From Caballeronia arationis (GTDB lineage Bacteria > Pseudomonadota > Gammaproteobacteria > Burkholderiales > Burkholderiaceae), in contig NZ_FCOG02000015.1 in the NCBI RefSeq assembly GCF_001544975.2, positions 1 to 64,000 on the forward strand: a stretch of DNA of 64,000 bases, given 5' to 3'. Below the pieces are notes generated by a model. It did no database searches and was not told the DNA's origin. It worked only from the letters and a program-made list of their open reading frames with translations. Of the stretch, positions 50,579 to 59,194 are shown one piece after another. A program made the translations under genes and the position numbers. Position 1 is the first letter of the stretch. Each line of letters opens with the position of its first letter.

Positions 50579-51075
50579 CGCACCGGGAGGCCTCCGTTGT
50601 CAGGCAGCGCGGCGTACCATCGTTCCGTCCGGATCCTCGTCGCGCGCGATCGAGGCCGAGAGCTGATCTCCGAGACGGGCGAGTCTGACCTTCTGGGGCG
50701 CAAGCAGATCGAAGCGCGCCTGAAGATCCGCGATGCGTCCCAGCTAGTACTGCGCCGTGAGCGCTGCCGGTGCCTTACGCTGGCTCGATTTGACGTAATG
50801 CCGGATCACCATTTCGAGATGAACGATCGCCGGTTCTGCCGCACAGGCGGCGTGGCGATATACCTTGGGCGTCTTTTTTTCGATATGAAGCGAATTGCGC
50901 ATCGTGTGCCTGCAGGTCAAGACTGAATGGCGACGTAAGGCAATCTTCATACCTGAACGCGGGGCGAAGCCGTCCGGCCCCTGCGCACAAGGGGTTTCCG
51001 GACCTCGACCTTCCGCCGAAACCGCCGCGAGCCCGGCAAAAAGCGCCAGCGCGCATGGCGAAACTACAACCCCCT
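50579..51075. other. 497-bp intergenic region without a credible gene
   Basis: An open frame at 50597-50926 has no ribosome site and arginine-rich composition, so I do not call it. A T7 run at about 50874 follows a region without a good stem. I see no promoter or known RNA motif. Confidence 0.4.
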
Positions 51076-53583
51076 TCAGCCCTCCGCAGCCCGCAGCGCC
51101 GCGCGCGCGAGCACACCCTCCAGCTCGGGCAGATCGACCGGCTTGGTCAAATGGGCGTCGAAGCCGGCCGTCCGTGTCCGGGCGATGTCCTCGTCCGAAC
51201 CGAGGCCCGTCATCGCCGCGACGATCACGTTGTTGGCGCTCGCCGCGCGAATGCGCTGGATCACGTCGAAGCCGGTCATGCCCGGCATCGACAGGTCGAG
51301 CAGTACGACCTGCGGCGCGCGGCGCCCGAACGACTGAAGCGCGTCGGGGCCGTCGTAGGCGGCGCGCGCGGTGTGTCCCAGCATCTCCACGAGCAGCGTC
51401 ATGCTGTCGGCGGAATCCTTGTTGTCGTCGACGACCAGCACGTCGAGCGGCCGGTTCGCGTGCTGGTCCGGCGCCGGCGGCACGCTCGCCGCGCGCGCCG
51501 GGGCCTGCGCGAGCGGCAGCCACATGCTGAACGTGCTGCCCTTGCCCGCGCCGCCGCTGCGTGCTTCAACGTGTCCGCCGTGCAGTTGTGCGATGGCGCG
51601 CACGAGCGTCAGGCCGATGCCGAGCCCGCCCTCGTCCGGATAGGCGCCGGGCGGATGTTCCTGCACGAACAGGTCGAACACGCCGTCGAGCGCTTCGGGG
51701 GAAATGCCGCGGCCCCGGTCGATCACGCGGACCACCACCGAATTCCCATGCGGCCCGGTTTCGAGCGTGATCGTCGAGCCGACCGGGCTGAATTTCGATG
51801 CGTTGTTCAGCAGGTTGTTGAGCGCCTGGACGAGCCGTGTCGCGTCGCCTTTCACGAAGAGCGGCAGGTCGGTGCCGTTCACCACGAGCAGTTGCTGGCG
51901 CTCGTCGAAAAGCGGCTGGCTCGCCTCGACTGTCAGTTGAATCACGTCGGCGACGTTGACCGTGTCGTGCGACAGGCGAATCTTGCCCGAGCTGACGCGG
52001 CCCGCTTCGAGCAGGTCGTCGACGAGCTTCGTCAGGTGCGCGAGCTGCCGGTCCACAATCTGGCGGCTGCGCACGACGTCGGCGTCGTCGGTCGACTTGA
52101 GCTTGAGAATGCTGACCGCGTTGCGGATCGGCGCGAGCGGATTGCGCAGTTCGTGGCCGAGCAGCGCCAGAAATTCGTTCATCCGGCGGCTCGACGCTTC
52201 GAGTTCTTCGAGCCTGCGCCGCGCGGTCATGTCGCGCGTGATCTTGACGAAGCCCTGCTGGTGTCCGTCGCCGTCGCGCAGCGCGGTCAGGATCACATGC
52301 GCCCAGAACGCGGAGCCGTCCTTGCGCAATCGCCAGCCTTCGTTCTCCACGCGCCCCTGCGACGCCGCCCGCAGCAGTTCCGCCTCGGGCTTTTTCTTGC
52401 TGACGTCGTCGGGCGAGAAAAACAGCGTGAAGTGCCGGCCGACGATCTCGTCCGCCTGATAGCCGTGGATCGCGCGGGCGCCGTCGTTCCAGGAGCGCAC
52501 GAAGCCGTCCTGGTCCAGCATGAAGATGGCGTAGTCGCTGACGGAATTGATGAGCAGGCGCAGGCGCTCGTCGGCCTCGGTGGCGCGGCGGCGGTCCGAG
52601 ATGTCGTGGATGAAGCAGGTGAACTGGCGCTGGCTCTCGAACCAGACCTCGCTGATGGTGAGTTCCGCGGGAAATTCGCGCCCGTCGCGCCTCATCGCCG
52701 GCAACTCGACGCGCTTGTTGATGAAGCGCGCTTCGCCCGTCGCAAGGTAGCGCGTGAGGCCGGCCCGGTGCGCATCGCGAAAGCGCTCGGGCACGATCAT
52801 CCGGGCGAGTTCCTCGCCGATCGCCTCATGGGTCCGCCAGCCGAACAGGGTCGCCGCGGCCTCGTTCCAGTCGGCGATCAGCCCCGCTTCGTCGATCGCG
52901 ACGAACGCCACGTGCGCGTTGTCGAGCACGGTGCGCCGGCGCCGCAGCGCGTCGGCGAGCTTTTTCTCGTATTCGATGCGCAGCGACGACTCCACGTTCA
53001 GATCCGCGGCGACGCTTTCGTTCTCGCGCAACAGCTTCTCATTTTCCTGCGCGACTTCTTCCCGCGCGATGGTCACCGCGATGCAGGCGCAAAACGCGTC
53101 GAGGATGCTGACGTCCGCGGCCTTGAACTGATCGACGTGGCGCGAAATCAGCTTCAGCACGGCAACCGAGCGTCCTTCGTAGACGACGGGCGCCACCACC
53201 ATCGACACCGCGCCGACGGCTTCGCAGGCGGCGCGGTCGACGCGGTGATCGGTCGACGCATCGCGGCAAATGAGCGCCTGTTGCCGCGTGATGCAGAGGC
53301 CCGACAGGCTGCCCGCCAGGGCGAGCCGCGTGCCGACGTAACGGGCGGCCTCGCCGCTCACGGCGCGGTAGACTAGTTGGTCGCCTTCGATCCATTCGAC
53401 GACCGCGGACGCCACGCCGGAGACTTCCTTCAGCGTATCGGTTACGGATTGCAGATAGGGATCGAGTGGCAGCTTGGAATGCGCGAGGCTCGCAAAGGTC
53501 GAAAACCATCTTTGAAAATGCGCGTGCCGAACGGGATTCGACTGTCCTTCTTCAGGTGATGAAGCCTCGTACTGAAAGTGCAT
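51076..53583 (-). CDS. Hybrid sensor histidine kinase (GAF-PAS-PAS-HisKA-HATPase-REC)
   Basis: 835 residues. A GAF domain at about 40-185 is followed by a coiled linker and two PAS domains (about 215-335 and 340-460). The dimerisation domain has the H-box EFLALLGHELRNPLAPIRNA with the phosphorylated His near 480. The ATPase part has NNLLNNASKFSP (N box) and DEGGLGIGLTLVRAI (G box). A C-terminal receiver (about 710-825) has VLVVDDNKDSADS and LLDLSMPGMTGF with the acceptor Asp. No membrane segment, so it is a cytoplasmic sensor. No separate response regulator lies beside it. Confidence 0.9.
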   Translation of the reverse strand: MHFQYEASSPEEGQSNPVRHAHFQRWFSTFASLAHSKLPLDPYLQSVTDTLKEVSGVASAVVEWIEGDQLVYRAVSGEAARYVGTRLALAGSLSGLCITRQQALICRDASTDHRVDRAACEAVGAVSMVVAPVVYEGRSVAVLKLISRHVDQFKAADVSILDAFCACIAVTIAREEVAQENEKLLRENESVAADLNVESSLRIEYEKKLADALRRRRTVLDNAHVAFVAIDEAGLIADWNEAAATLFGWRTHEAIGEELARMIVPERFRDAHRAGLTRYLATGEARFINKRVELPAMRRDGREFPAELTISEVWFESQRQFTCFIHDISDRRRATEADERLRLLINSVSDYAIFMLDQDGFVRSWNDGARAIHGYQADEIVGRHFTLFFSPDDVSKKKPEAELLRAASQGRVENEGWRLRKDGSAFWAHVILTALRDGDGHQQGFVKITRDMTARRRLEELEASSRRMNEFLALLGHELRNPLAPIRNAVSILKLKSTDDADVVRSRQIVDRQLAHLTKLVDDLLEAGRVSSGKIRLSHDTVNVADVIQLTVEASQPLFDERQQLLVVNGTDLPLFVKGDATRLVQALNNLLNNASKFSPVGSTITLETGPHGNSVVVRVIDRGRGISPEALDGVFDLFVQEHPPGAYPDEGGLGIGLTLVRAIAQLHGGHVEARSGGAGKGSTFSMWLPLAQAPARAASVPPAPDQHANRPLDVLVVDDNKDSADSMTLLVEMLGHTARAAYDGPDALQSFGRRAPQVVLLDLSMPGMTGFDVIQRIRAASANNVIVAAMTGLGSDEDIARTRTAGFDAHLTKPVDLPELEGVLARAALRAAEG

Positions 53584-53926
53584 GGCCCGTTTCCATTGTT
53601 ATTGAATTCGCACCGGTTGCGCGGATCGTGTCCGCGAAACGCCGTTCGATTGAAACACAAAACTTGCGCAAACGTTTGCGCACGGCGATCAACCTCGCCC
53701 CAAGGTCTGAATATTAGTTTTATTCCAAGGATCTTAGCTCCACCATTCCGCCGACATAATCGATTACATACACTACGTTTCGGTTTTATCGAAATGTTTT
53801 TTGCGGCCATGTAAATCCGTCTTTTTATCCGGAGTGCATCGCGAAGAAAATGCCGACTATTTCCCGCCGATGTCGCGATATTGTCCGCGCGGTTATCATC
53901 GGGCCTCGCGATTCCATAACAACAAC
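53584..53926. other. 343-bp divergent promoter region
   Basis: Between the histidine kinase and the EamA gene. It is AT-richer than its surroundings and holds a perfect 18-bp palindrome (53665-53682). No gene is evident. Confidence 0.5.
53665..53682. promoter_or_regulatory. Perfect 18-bp palindrome, LacI/GalR-type operator
   Basis: TGCGCAAACGTTTGCGCA is fully symmetric around CG and resembles LacI/PurR-family operators (GCAAACGTTTGC core). It lies 82 bp upstream of the histidine kinase start. No LacI-family gene is in the window, so the regulator is encoded elsewhere. Confidence 0.5.
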
Positions 53927-54832
53927 ATGAACCGTTCGACGATGCTGGCGCGATGGCCTGGCCTGATCTTCCTTTTTGTGACGGCCGTCGGCTGGGCGCT
54001 CAACTGGCCCGCCATGAAAGTGCTGCTGAGGCAATGGCCGCCGCTTTTTTCGCGAGGCGTCGCGGGCGTCGCCGCCGCGCTCCTGCTCGGCGTGATCGCG
54101 GCCGCCATCGGCGAAAACACGCGCATTGCGCGCCAGGTCATGCCGCGGGTCGTCCTTGCCGCCTGCACCAACGTCTTCGCGTGGATGGGTTTCTCCACGC
54201 TTTCTATGAAATGGCTTTCAGTCAGCGAAGGCGCGCTGCTCGTCTACACAATGCCGGTCTGGGCGATGCTGCTCGCCTGGCCGATCCTGTCGCGTCGGCC
54301 GACGCGCCGCGGGTTCGCCGCGCTCGTGCTCGCGCTGGCGGGCGTCGTCGTGCTGCTCGGCGGTCGCGGCATCGCGTTCGACGCGGGCAAGCTCGCCGGC
54401 ATCTGCTTCGCGCTCGCCGCGGCGGTGTTGTTCGCGCTCGGGACCGTCGTCGCGCGCACAGCGGTGCCGGTTGCGCCGGTCACGCTCGTCGCGTGGCAGG
54501 TCGGGATCGGCTGCGTGCCGATGGTGATCGCCGGGCTGCTCTTCGAGCATCCGGATTTCGCGGCGCTCAAGGGAAACGGCTGGGCCGTGCTCGTCTACAT
54601 GGCGCTCGTGCCGATGGGCGTCTGCTATCTGGCGTGGTTCGCGACGCTGCGCTATCTGCCGCCGGAAGTCGCCTCCATCGGGATGCTGCTCGTGCCGATC
54701 ATGGGCATCGTGGCCGCCGCGATCGCGCTCGGCGAACCGCTCGGCGCGCGCGAAGCGGCCGCGATGGCGCTCACCCTGAGCGGCGTCGGACTTGCACTGC
54801 GGCGCGCCGACGCGCCCTCGCACGGGGAGTGA
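53927..54832 (+). CDS. EamA/DMT family transporter
   Basis: 301 residues with ten predicted membrane segments in two EamA repeats: LIFLFVTAVGWALNWPAMKV begins the first, GICFALAAAVLFALGTVVAR the second. DMT proteins mostly export amino acids or metabolites. The start MNRSTMLARW at 53927 begins the first helix; longer in-frame forms add non-membrane residues. The cargo is unknown. Confidence 0.85.
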   Translation: MNRSTMLARWPGLIFLFVTAVGWALNWPAMKVLLRQWPPLFSRGVAGVAAALLLGVIAAAIGENTRIARQVMPRVVLAACTNVFAWMGFSTLSMKWLSVSEGALLVYTMPVWAMLLAWPILSRRPTRRGFAALVLALAGVVVLLGGRGIAFDAGKLAGICFALAAAVLFALGTVVARTAVPVAPVTLVAWQVGIGCVPMVIAGLLFEHPDFAALKGNGWAVLVYMALVPMGVCYLAWFATLRYLPPEVASIGMLLVPIMGIVAAAIALGEPLGAREAAAMALTLSGVGLALRRADAPSHGE

Positions 54833-54924
54833 TACGCTCCCGGCGGCAGCCGACAAGCAGTCCGCAGAAGGCCCGCGCGCGACCTAAAATATATAGGTGG
54901 TCGGGCTTGGATGCGGAGGCCGCG

Positions 54925-55149
54925 ATGAACGAGTTTTTGGGTACCCTGATCCGGCTGACCGGTTCGGCTTTGAGTTCGCGCGTGACGGTCGGCGATGTGG
55001 TCAACGTGCTGTTCGCGCTCTCGCTGCTGGCGCTCGTCGCGCTGGTGCTGCTGGTGCACGAGGGCATCGAATCGCGCCGCTCGCGCGAGGCGCTGCGCGG
55101 TCATGCGACACGCGAGGCTCATCACGGCTGGTTGCGTCATCGCCATTGA
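54925..55149 (+). CDS. Small single-pass membrane protein
   Basis: 74 residues. A transmembrane helix lies at about 23-44 (DVVNVLFALSLLALVALVLL); the C-terminus is basic and His-rich (REAHHGWLRHRH). The ATG follows GGAGG with 5-base spacing, and a bidirectional-looking terminator lies about 100 bp downstream. This is good evidence for a real small gene. No family is recognised; metal binding by the histidine tail is possible. Confidence 0.6.
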   Translation: MNEFLGTLIRLTGSALSSRVTVGDVVNVLFALSLLALVALVLLVHEGIESRRSREALRGHATREAHHGWLRHRH

Positions 55150-55452
55150 GCAGCTTCGAACACGGCGCGGGCGCGGGCGTCGTCACGACGCGCAGCGTCC
55201 GCATGCTCGCGGCCTTCCAAAGGGTCGCAATCGTCCGCAAAACTAAAGGCCCCGTCGCGCAATGCGGCGGGGCCTTCTCTCACGATAGTTCGTCGATGGG
55301 AAGTAGTAGGCGCGGCTGTGCTCTGCCGCGCCAGGACGCTTCTTACATCGGCTCTCACACTCTCTGGCGGATGTCCCAATGTACATACAAATAAATACCG
55401 CCTGTGTGGGAAGTCGCACGCAGATTGCGAAATAGCGCGACGCCCGGGCGCT
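55150..55452. other. 303-bp intergenic region
   Basis: It holds the terminator at 55246-55276. The rest, up to the stop of the penicillin-binding protein gene, shows no gene or known motif. Confidence 0.5.
55246..55276. terminator. Intrinsic-terminator-like hairpin
   Basis: AAGGCCCCGTCGC pairs with GCGGCGGGGCCTT (one G-T pair) around a GCAAT loop, followed by a short T/C tract. The A and T flanks allow activity in both directions, serving the small membrane protein gene and possibly the convergent penicillin-binding protein gene. Confidence 0.7.
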
Positions 55453-57915
55453 TCAGGGTGTCGCGCTCGCGCCGGAGGCGGGTTGCTGCGGTTCACCAAG
55501 GGCTGGCGCGTCCGATGGCAGCGGCAGCAACGGCGGCATTTCCGCCGGCATTTGCGATGCGATGATCGGCGGCACGGCCTCTGGCGCGTGCGGCGACGAA
55601 GGAGCCGGCGCGGCCGGCGCCGCCGGAACGCGCCGCGTGGCTGGCCGCGGCTTCGCCGGCGGCTCGCTCGCCGGCTTCGATGCGAACAGGTTCGAGACCC
55701 ACGCCCGACCGTTCGCGAGCCACGCGCGCAGCGTGCCGGTCTCTTCTTCCTTGGGGAAGCGCTCGCGCGAGTCGATCAGGCGCGAGCGCATCGAACGCTG
55801 GAAGAAATCGCCGACGATCGGCAATGCGCTGTGGGCGCCCTGTCCCCAGTAATCACTGCGCAGCGTGACGCGGCTGTCGTTGAAGCCGACCCATGCGCCC
55901 GCCACGAGTTGCGGATGCATCAGGATGAACCAGCCGTCGGCGTTGTCCTGCGTCGTGCCGGTCTTGCCCGCGAGATCCCCGCGAATCCCGAACCGGCTGC
56001 GAATGCTCGAACCCGTGCCGCGATCGATCACCGCGCGCATCGCGTCGAGCAGTTTCTGCGTGGCGTCCGCGGGCAGCACCTGTTCGGGCGTCGCCGGTTC
56101 GAACTGCGCGAGCACTTCGCCCTTGCGATCCTCGATGCGGGTGACGAGCACCGGCTCGACATGGCCGCCCCCATTCGCGATCGTCCCGTACGCCGACACC
56201 ATTTCCTTCAGCGTGACCGGACTCGTGCCGAGCGCGAGCGACGGCACGAGTTCGAGCCTGCTGTCGCGCACGCCCATCGCACGGGCGAGGCGCGCGACTC
56301 GCGCCGGCCCGACTTCCTGCATCAGTTGCGCCGTGATGCGGTTCTTCGAATACGCGAGACTGTCGCGCAAGGTCACGGGACGGCCGCTCGGCGGCGAGTC
56401 ATCCTCGGGACGCCAGACTTCGCCGCCAGCGAGCGGGATCTCAACGGGCTGGTCGACCAGGGTGTCGTCGGGCTTTGCGCCCTGCTCGAACGCCGCGCCG
56501 TAGACGAACGGCTTGAATGTCGAGCCCGGCTGGCGCCGCGCCTGGCTGACGTGATCGAACGGGTCCTGGCTGAAATCGCGGCTGCCGACCCACGCCCTGA
56601 TATAGCCGTTGCGCGGATCGAGTGCGAGAAAGGCCGCCTGCATGCGGGTCTTGTTTTCGCACAGCGTGCGCATGAAGTTGCGATCCGATGCGAGGCGCTT
56701 CATCGCTTCGTCTTCGGCGAGGCCGGCATCCTTCGCCGCGCGGTATTCGGGCGACTCACGCACGAATGCGCGCACGAGGTCCGGATTGCCGCCGGCGCAG
56801 CCGGCACGCGCGCCCCATGCCGCGTTCGCGATCGACTGCAACTGGCTGCCCTGCCACATGACGGCTTGCGTCGCCATCGTCTGCAGACGCGAGTCGATGG
56901 TGGTGCGCACCACCAGCCCGTCGGAGTAGATGTTGTAGTCGTTGTCGTCGGCCCATGCGATCAGCCACTTGCGCAACTGCTGCGCGAAATGCGGCGCGCG
57001 GCCGGGCGCTTCCAGCTGGCGCTCGAAATCGACTCGCAACGGCCGGCGCTTGAGCGACTCGTAGGTCGCGGGCGCGAGATGCCCGTACTTCACCATCTGC
57101 GCGAGCACGATGTTGCGCCGCTCCAGCGCGCGCTCCGGACTGATCACCGGGTTGTAGTAGCTGTTGCCCTTCAGCATGCCGACGAGCGTCGCGCTCTCGG
57201 TCACGTCGAGACGATCGGCGGATTTGTCGAAGTAGGTGCGCGCCGCCATCTCGATGCCGTACGCGTTGTACAGGAACGGCACGGTATTGAGATAGGTTTC
57301 GAGGATCTCGGCTTTCGTGTAGACCATCTCGATCTTGAGCGCGGTGATGGCTTCCTTCACCTTGCGCGTGAGCGTCTGCGAGCGGCCGATGTCGTCGGGA
57401 TACAGGTTGCGCGCGAGCTGCTGCGTGATCGTGGACCCGCCCTGCCGGTCGCCTGAGAACGTGTGAACCGCCGCCGATGCCGTGCGCCGCCAGTCCAGTC
57501 CGTGATGCTGATAGAAGCGATGATCCTCGGTGGCGACGAGCGCCTCGACAACGTTCGGCGAGATGTCCGCGAGCTTCGCCCACTCGCGGTTGACGGGCCT
57601 GAATTCGGCGAGCAGCTTGCCGTCGGCGGAGAAGATGCGCGCGGGTTCGTCGACCTTGGCCTTCCGGATGTCGCCGATGCCGGGCGTGAACGGAATCAGC
57701 ACGAGCACGTAGAGCAGCACGAGCGCGGGCACGGCCGCCGCCGCCCGCACGAGACCGCGCCGCGTGGGATGGCGCAGGCGGCGCAGGAGTTCGGCCGCGA
57801 CCGGACGCATGCGCGCAATGGCGCGGTCGAAATGATTTCGAAAAAAGGATACGTCGGGGCGCTTCACACTGACCTGCCGGCTACGGGAAAGGCAGCATGC
57901 TAGCAAATCGGGCAT
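55453..57915 (-). CDS. Penicillin-binding protein 1A-type transglycosylase/transpeptidase
   Basis: 820 residues. One membrane anchor (about 60-76) precedes a GT51 domain with VEALVATEDHRFYQHHGLDW and GGSTITQQLARNLYPDD. The transpeptidase domain has the active serine in GSTFKPFVYG, the SxN motif in SKN and KTGTT near the end. A Pro/Ala-rich C-terminal tail of ~75 residues is probably disordered. It polymerises and cross-links peptidoglycan in the periplasm. The window start at ATG 57915 lacks a ribosome site; a GTG at 57867 after GGCAGGTCA is a good alternative. Confidence 0.88.
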   Translation of the reverse strand: MPDLLACCLSRSRQVSVKRPDVSFFRNHFDRAIARMRPVAAELLRRLRHPTRRGLVRAAAAVPALVLLYVLVLIPFTPGIGDIRKAKVDEPARIFSADGKLLAEFRPVNREWAKLADISPNVVEALVATEDHRFYQHHGLDWRRTASAAVHTFSGDRQGGSTITQQLARNLYPDDIGRSQTLTRKVKEAITALKIEMVYTKAEILETYLNTVPFLYNAYGIEMAARTYFDKSADRLDVTESATLVGMLKGNSYYNPVISPERALERRNIVLAQMVKYGHLAPATYESLKRRPLRVDFERQLEAPGRAPHFAQQLRKWLIAWADDNDYNIYSDGLVVRTTIDSRLQTMATQAVMWQGSQLQSIANAAWGARAGCAGGNPDLVRAFVRESPEYRAAKDAGLAEDEAMKRLASDRNFMRTLCENKTRMQAAFLALDPRNGYIRAWVGSRDFSQDPFDHVSQARRQPGSTFKPFVYGAAFEQGAKPDDTLVDQPVEIPLAGGEVWRPEDDSPPSGRPVTLRDSLAYSKNRITAQLMQEVGPARVARLARAMGVRDSRLELVPSLALGTSPVTLKEMVSAYGTIANGGGHVEPVLVTRIEDRKGEVLAQFEPATPEQVLPADATQKLLDAMRAVIDRGTGSSIRSRFGIRGDLAGKTGTTQDNADGWFILMHPQLVAGAWVGFNDSRVTLRSDYWGQGAHSALPIVGDFFQRSMRSRLIDSRERFPKEEETGTLRAWLANGRAWVSNLFASKPASEPPAKPRPATRRVPAAPAAPAPSSPHAPEAVPPIIASQMPAEMPPLLPLPSDAPALGEPQQPASGASATP

Positions 57916-58095
57916 CGACGGGATTGGAAACGGGCTCGCCGACCAATGGACCGTCTTACCGGCTGCGCGCCATCAAACCGTCAGGAAGCGCGCAGGTTGC
58001 GGCCACGTTCGAGCAGGATTGGAAGAGCCGTCTGCGTGCCGTCAGCCAGCCTCGGATTTCGTGCGCAAGTCGTCGTGAAAGTGCGCGCCGGTCTT

Positions 58096-58890
58096 TCAGG
58101 GATGCGCGTCGCCCAGCGCGGTCCGATATTCGTCGGCAAGGCCCCACTCGTATTGCGGAATGCCATTCGATGTTCCGGTTTTTCGCTTGCTCAGAATGCC
58201 GAGGAAACGAAGCTGCTCCAGTCTGTAGTAAAGCCCGGTATGAATGTGGGTGAACGCTTTTTCCAGCGCTTCTTGCGACAGATACGCATCTTTCCCGCCT
58301 CGATGCGTGACGTAGTTGAGTATCTGCACCTGTGAATTGCCGATGCGGGCAACCTTCGCGGCAAAGCCCGCGTTGAGTTCGAGCTGAAGGTCGCTGTCGA
58401 CGTAAGACTTGGTCGCCGCGTACTGGGCAAGTATTCCGAGCTGAGCGCGAGCCGCCACAGCGTTCCTGGCGCTCCAGCGAAGCTCCTTGCCCAGCGTTTC
58501 GATGAATTCGTCGAGGCTCGATGCCTTGTCGAGTTCCGCACAATGCATCGATCGCATCGGGCCGGGAAGATCCGCTGACTTGATACGACCTCCCAAGAGC
58601 GGCATCACCCGCTTGGCCTGCGACCACGTTGCCCCCAGTTCGAACAGCACCCAGTCGGACGCCAGACTGAAGGGCGTGATGATCGCCACGACAACGCTCG
58701 CGGACGACAGTTCGTGGCGAAGCTGCTGCGCCGGCATCGTGCCGATTTCGAGCTTGTAACCTGGGAGCGATGTACAGCGCACACCGTTCGGCGGGACATC
58801 CATCGCGGTCGTGATGGCGGCGACGAGTTGCGCCGCCAGATCGACATCCCGGTGGGCATGGCTGATGAAGAGTTCAACAGTGTCGGTCAT
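58096..58890 (-). CDS. TIR-domain protein
   Basis: 264 residues. The TIR domain (about 1-130) has the strand-A motif ELFISHAHRDVDLA, SVVVAIITPFSLASDWVLFE and the putative NADase glutamate Glu84 in WVLFELGATW. The C-terminal part (about 180-255) looks like a winged helix (LSQEALEKAFTHIHTGLYYR). Bacterial TIR domains often cleave NAD+ in anti-phage defence or signalling. The start follows GAGGAGCGCGCC. No partner gene (Thoeris thsA, Argonaute, STING or similar) lies next to it, so a solitary regulatory or defence protein is possible. Confidence 0.75.
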   Translation of the reverse strand: MTDTVELFISHAHRDVDLAAQLVAAITTAMDVPPNGVRCTSLPGYKLEIGTMPAQQLRHELSSASVVVAIITPFSLASDWVLFELGATWSQAKRVMPLLGGRIKSADLPGPMRSMHCAELDKASSLDEFIETLGKELRWSARNAVAARAQLGILAQYAATKSYVDSDLQLELNAGFAAKVARIGNSQVQILNYVTHRGGKDAYLSQEALEKAFTHIHTGLYYRLEQLRFLGILSKRKTGTSNGIPQYEWGLADEYRTALGDAHP

Positions 58891-59194
58891 GGCGCGCTCC
58901 TCGTCGAACGCTTTTGTCCGGCCTTGGGTCGGCGGCCCGGCACCTGCGCTCAGCGTGTGGATGTTGAGTCGGGCTCTTGCTGCTTCCGCCGAGGGCCGCG
59001 AAAGCTCGCGCAGACCGCCCTATGTTTTGTCGTTTCTTCCCATGACTCGCTTGCGTCCTGAGGAACGGAACTCAGCAACAGCAACCGGTCCGCCTAGACC
59101 CCCGGCTGTAATATAGGCGACGGCCGGCGAAAGCGCGACTACTCCTTGCCTTCGCCACTCACTTCCGAAAGATCCGCACGAGCGAGCCCATCGC
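58891..59194. other. 304-bp intergenic region without recognised features
   Basis: Between the divergent TIR gene and tldD-like gene. It must hold both promoters, but I see no convincing -35/-10 pair, repeat or RNA motif. Confidence 0.4.

Noticed and set aside
50597..50926. 109-codon frame between the small hypothetical gene and the histidine kinase
   Set aside because: No ribosome site, alternative start, arginine-rich composition, no recognisable domain.
55318..57456. A 712-codon plus-strand frame opposite the penicillin-binding protein gene
   Set aside because: Antisense of a clear PBP1A-type gene with all catalytic motifs.
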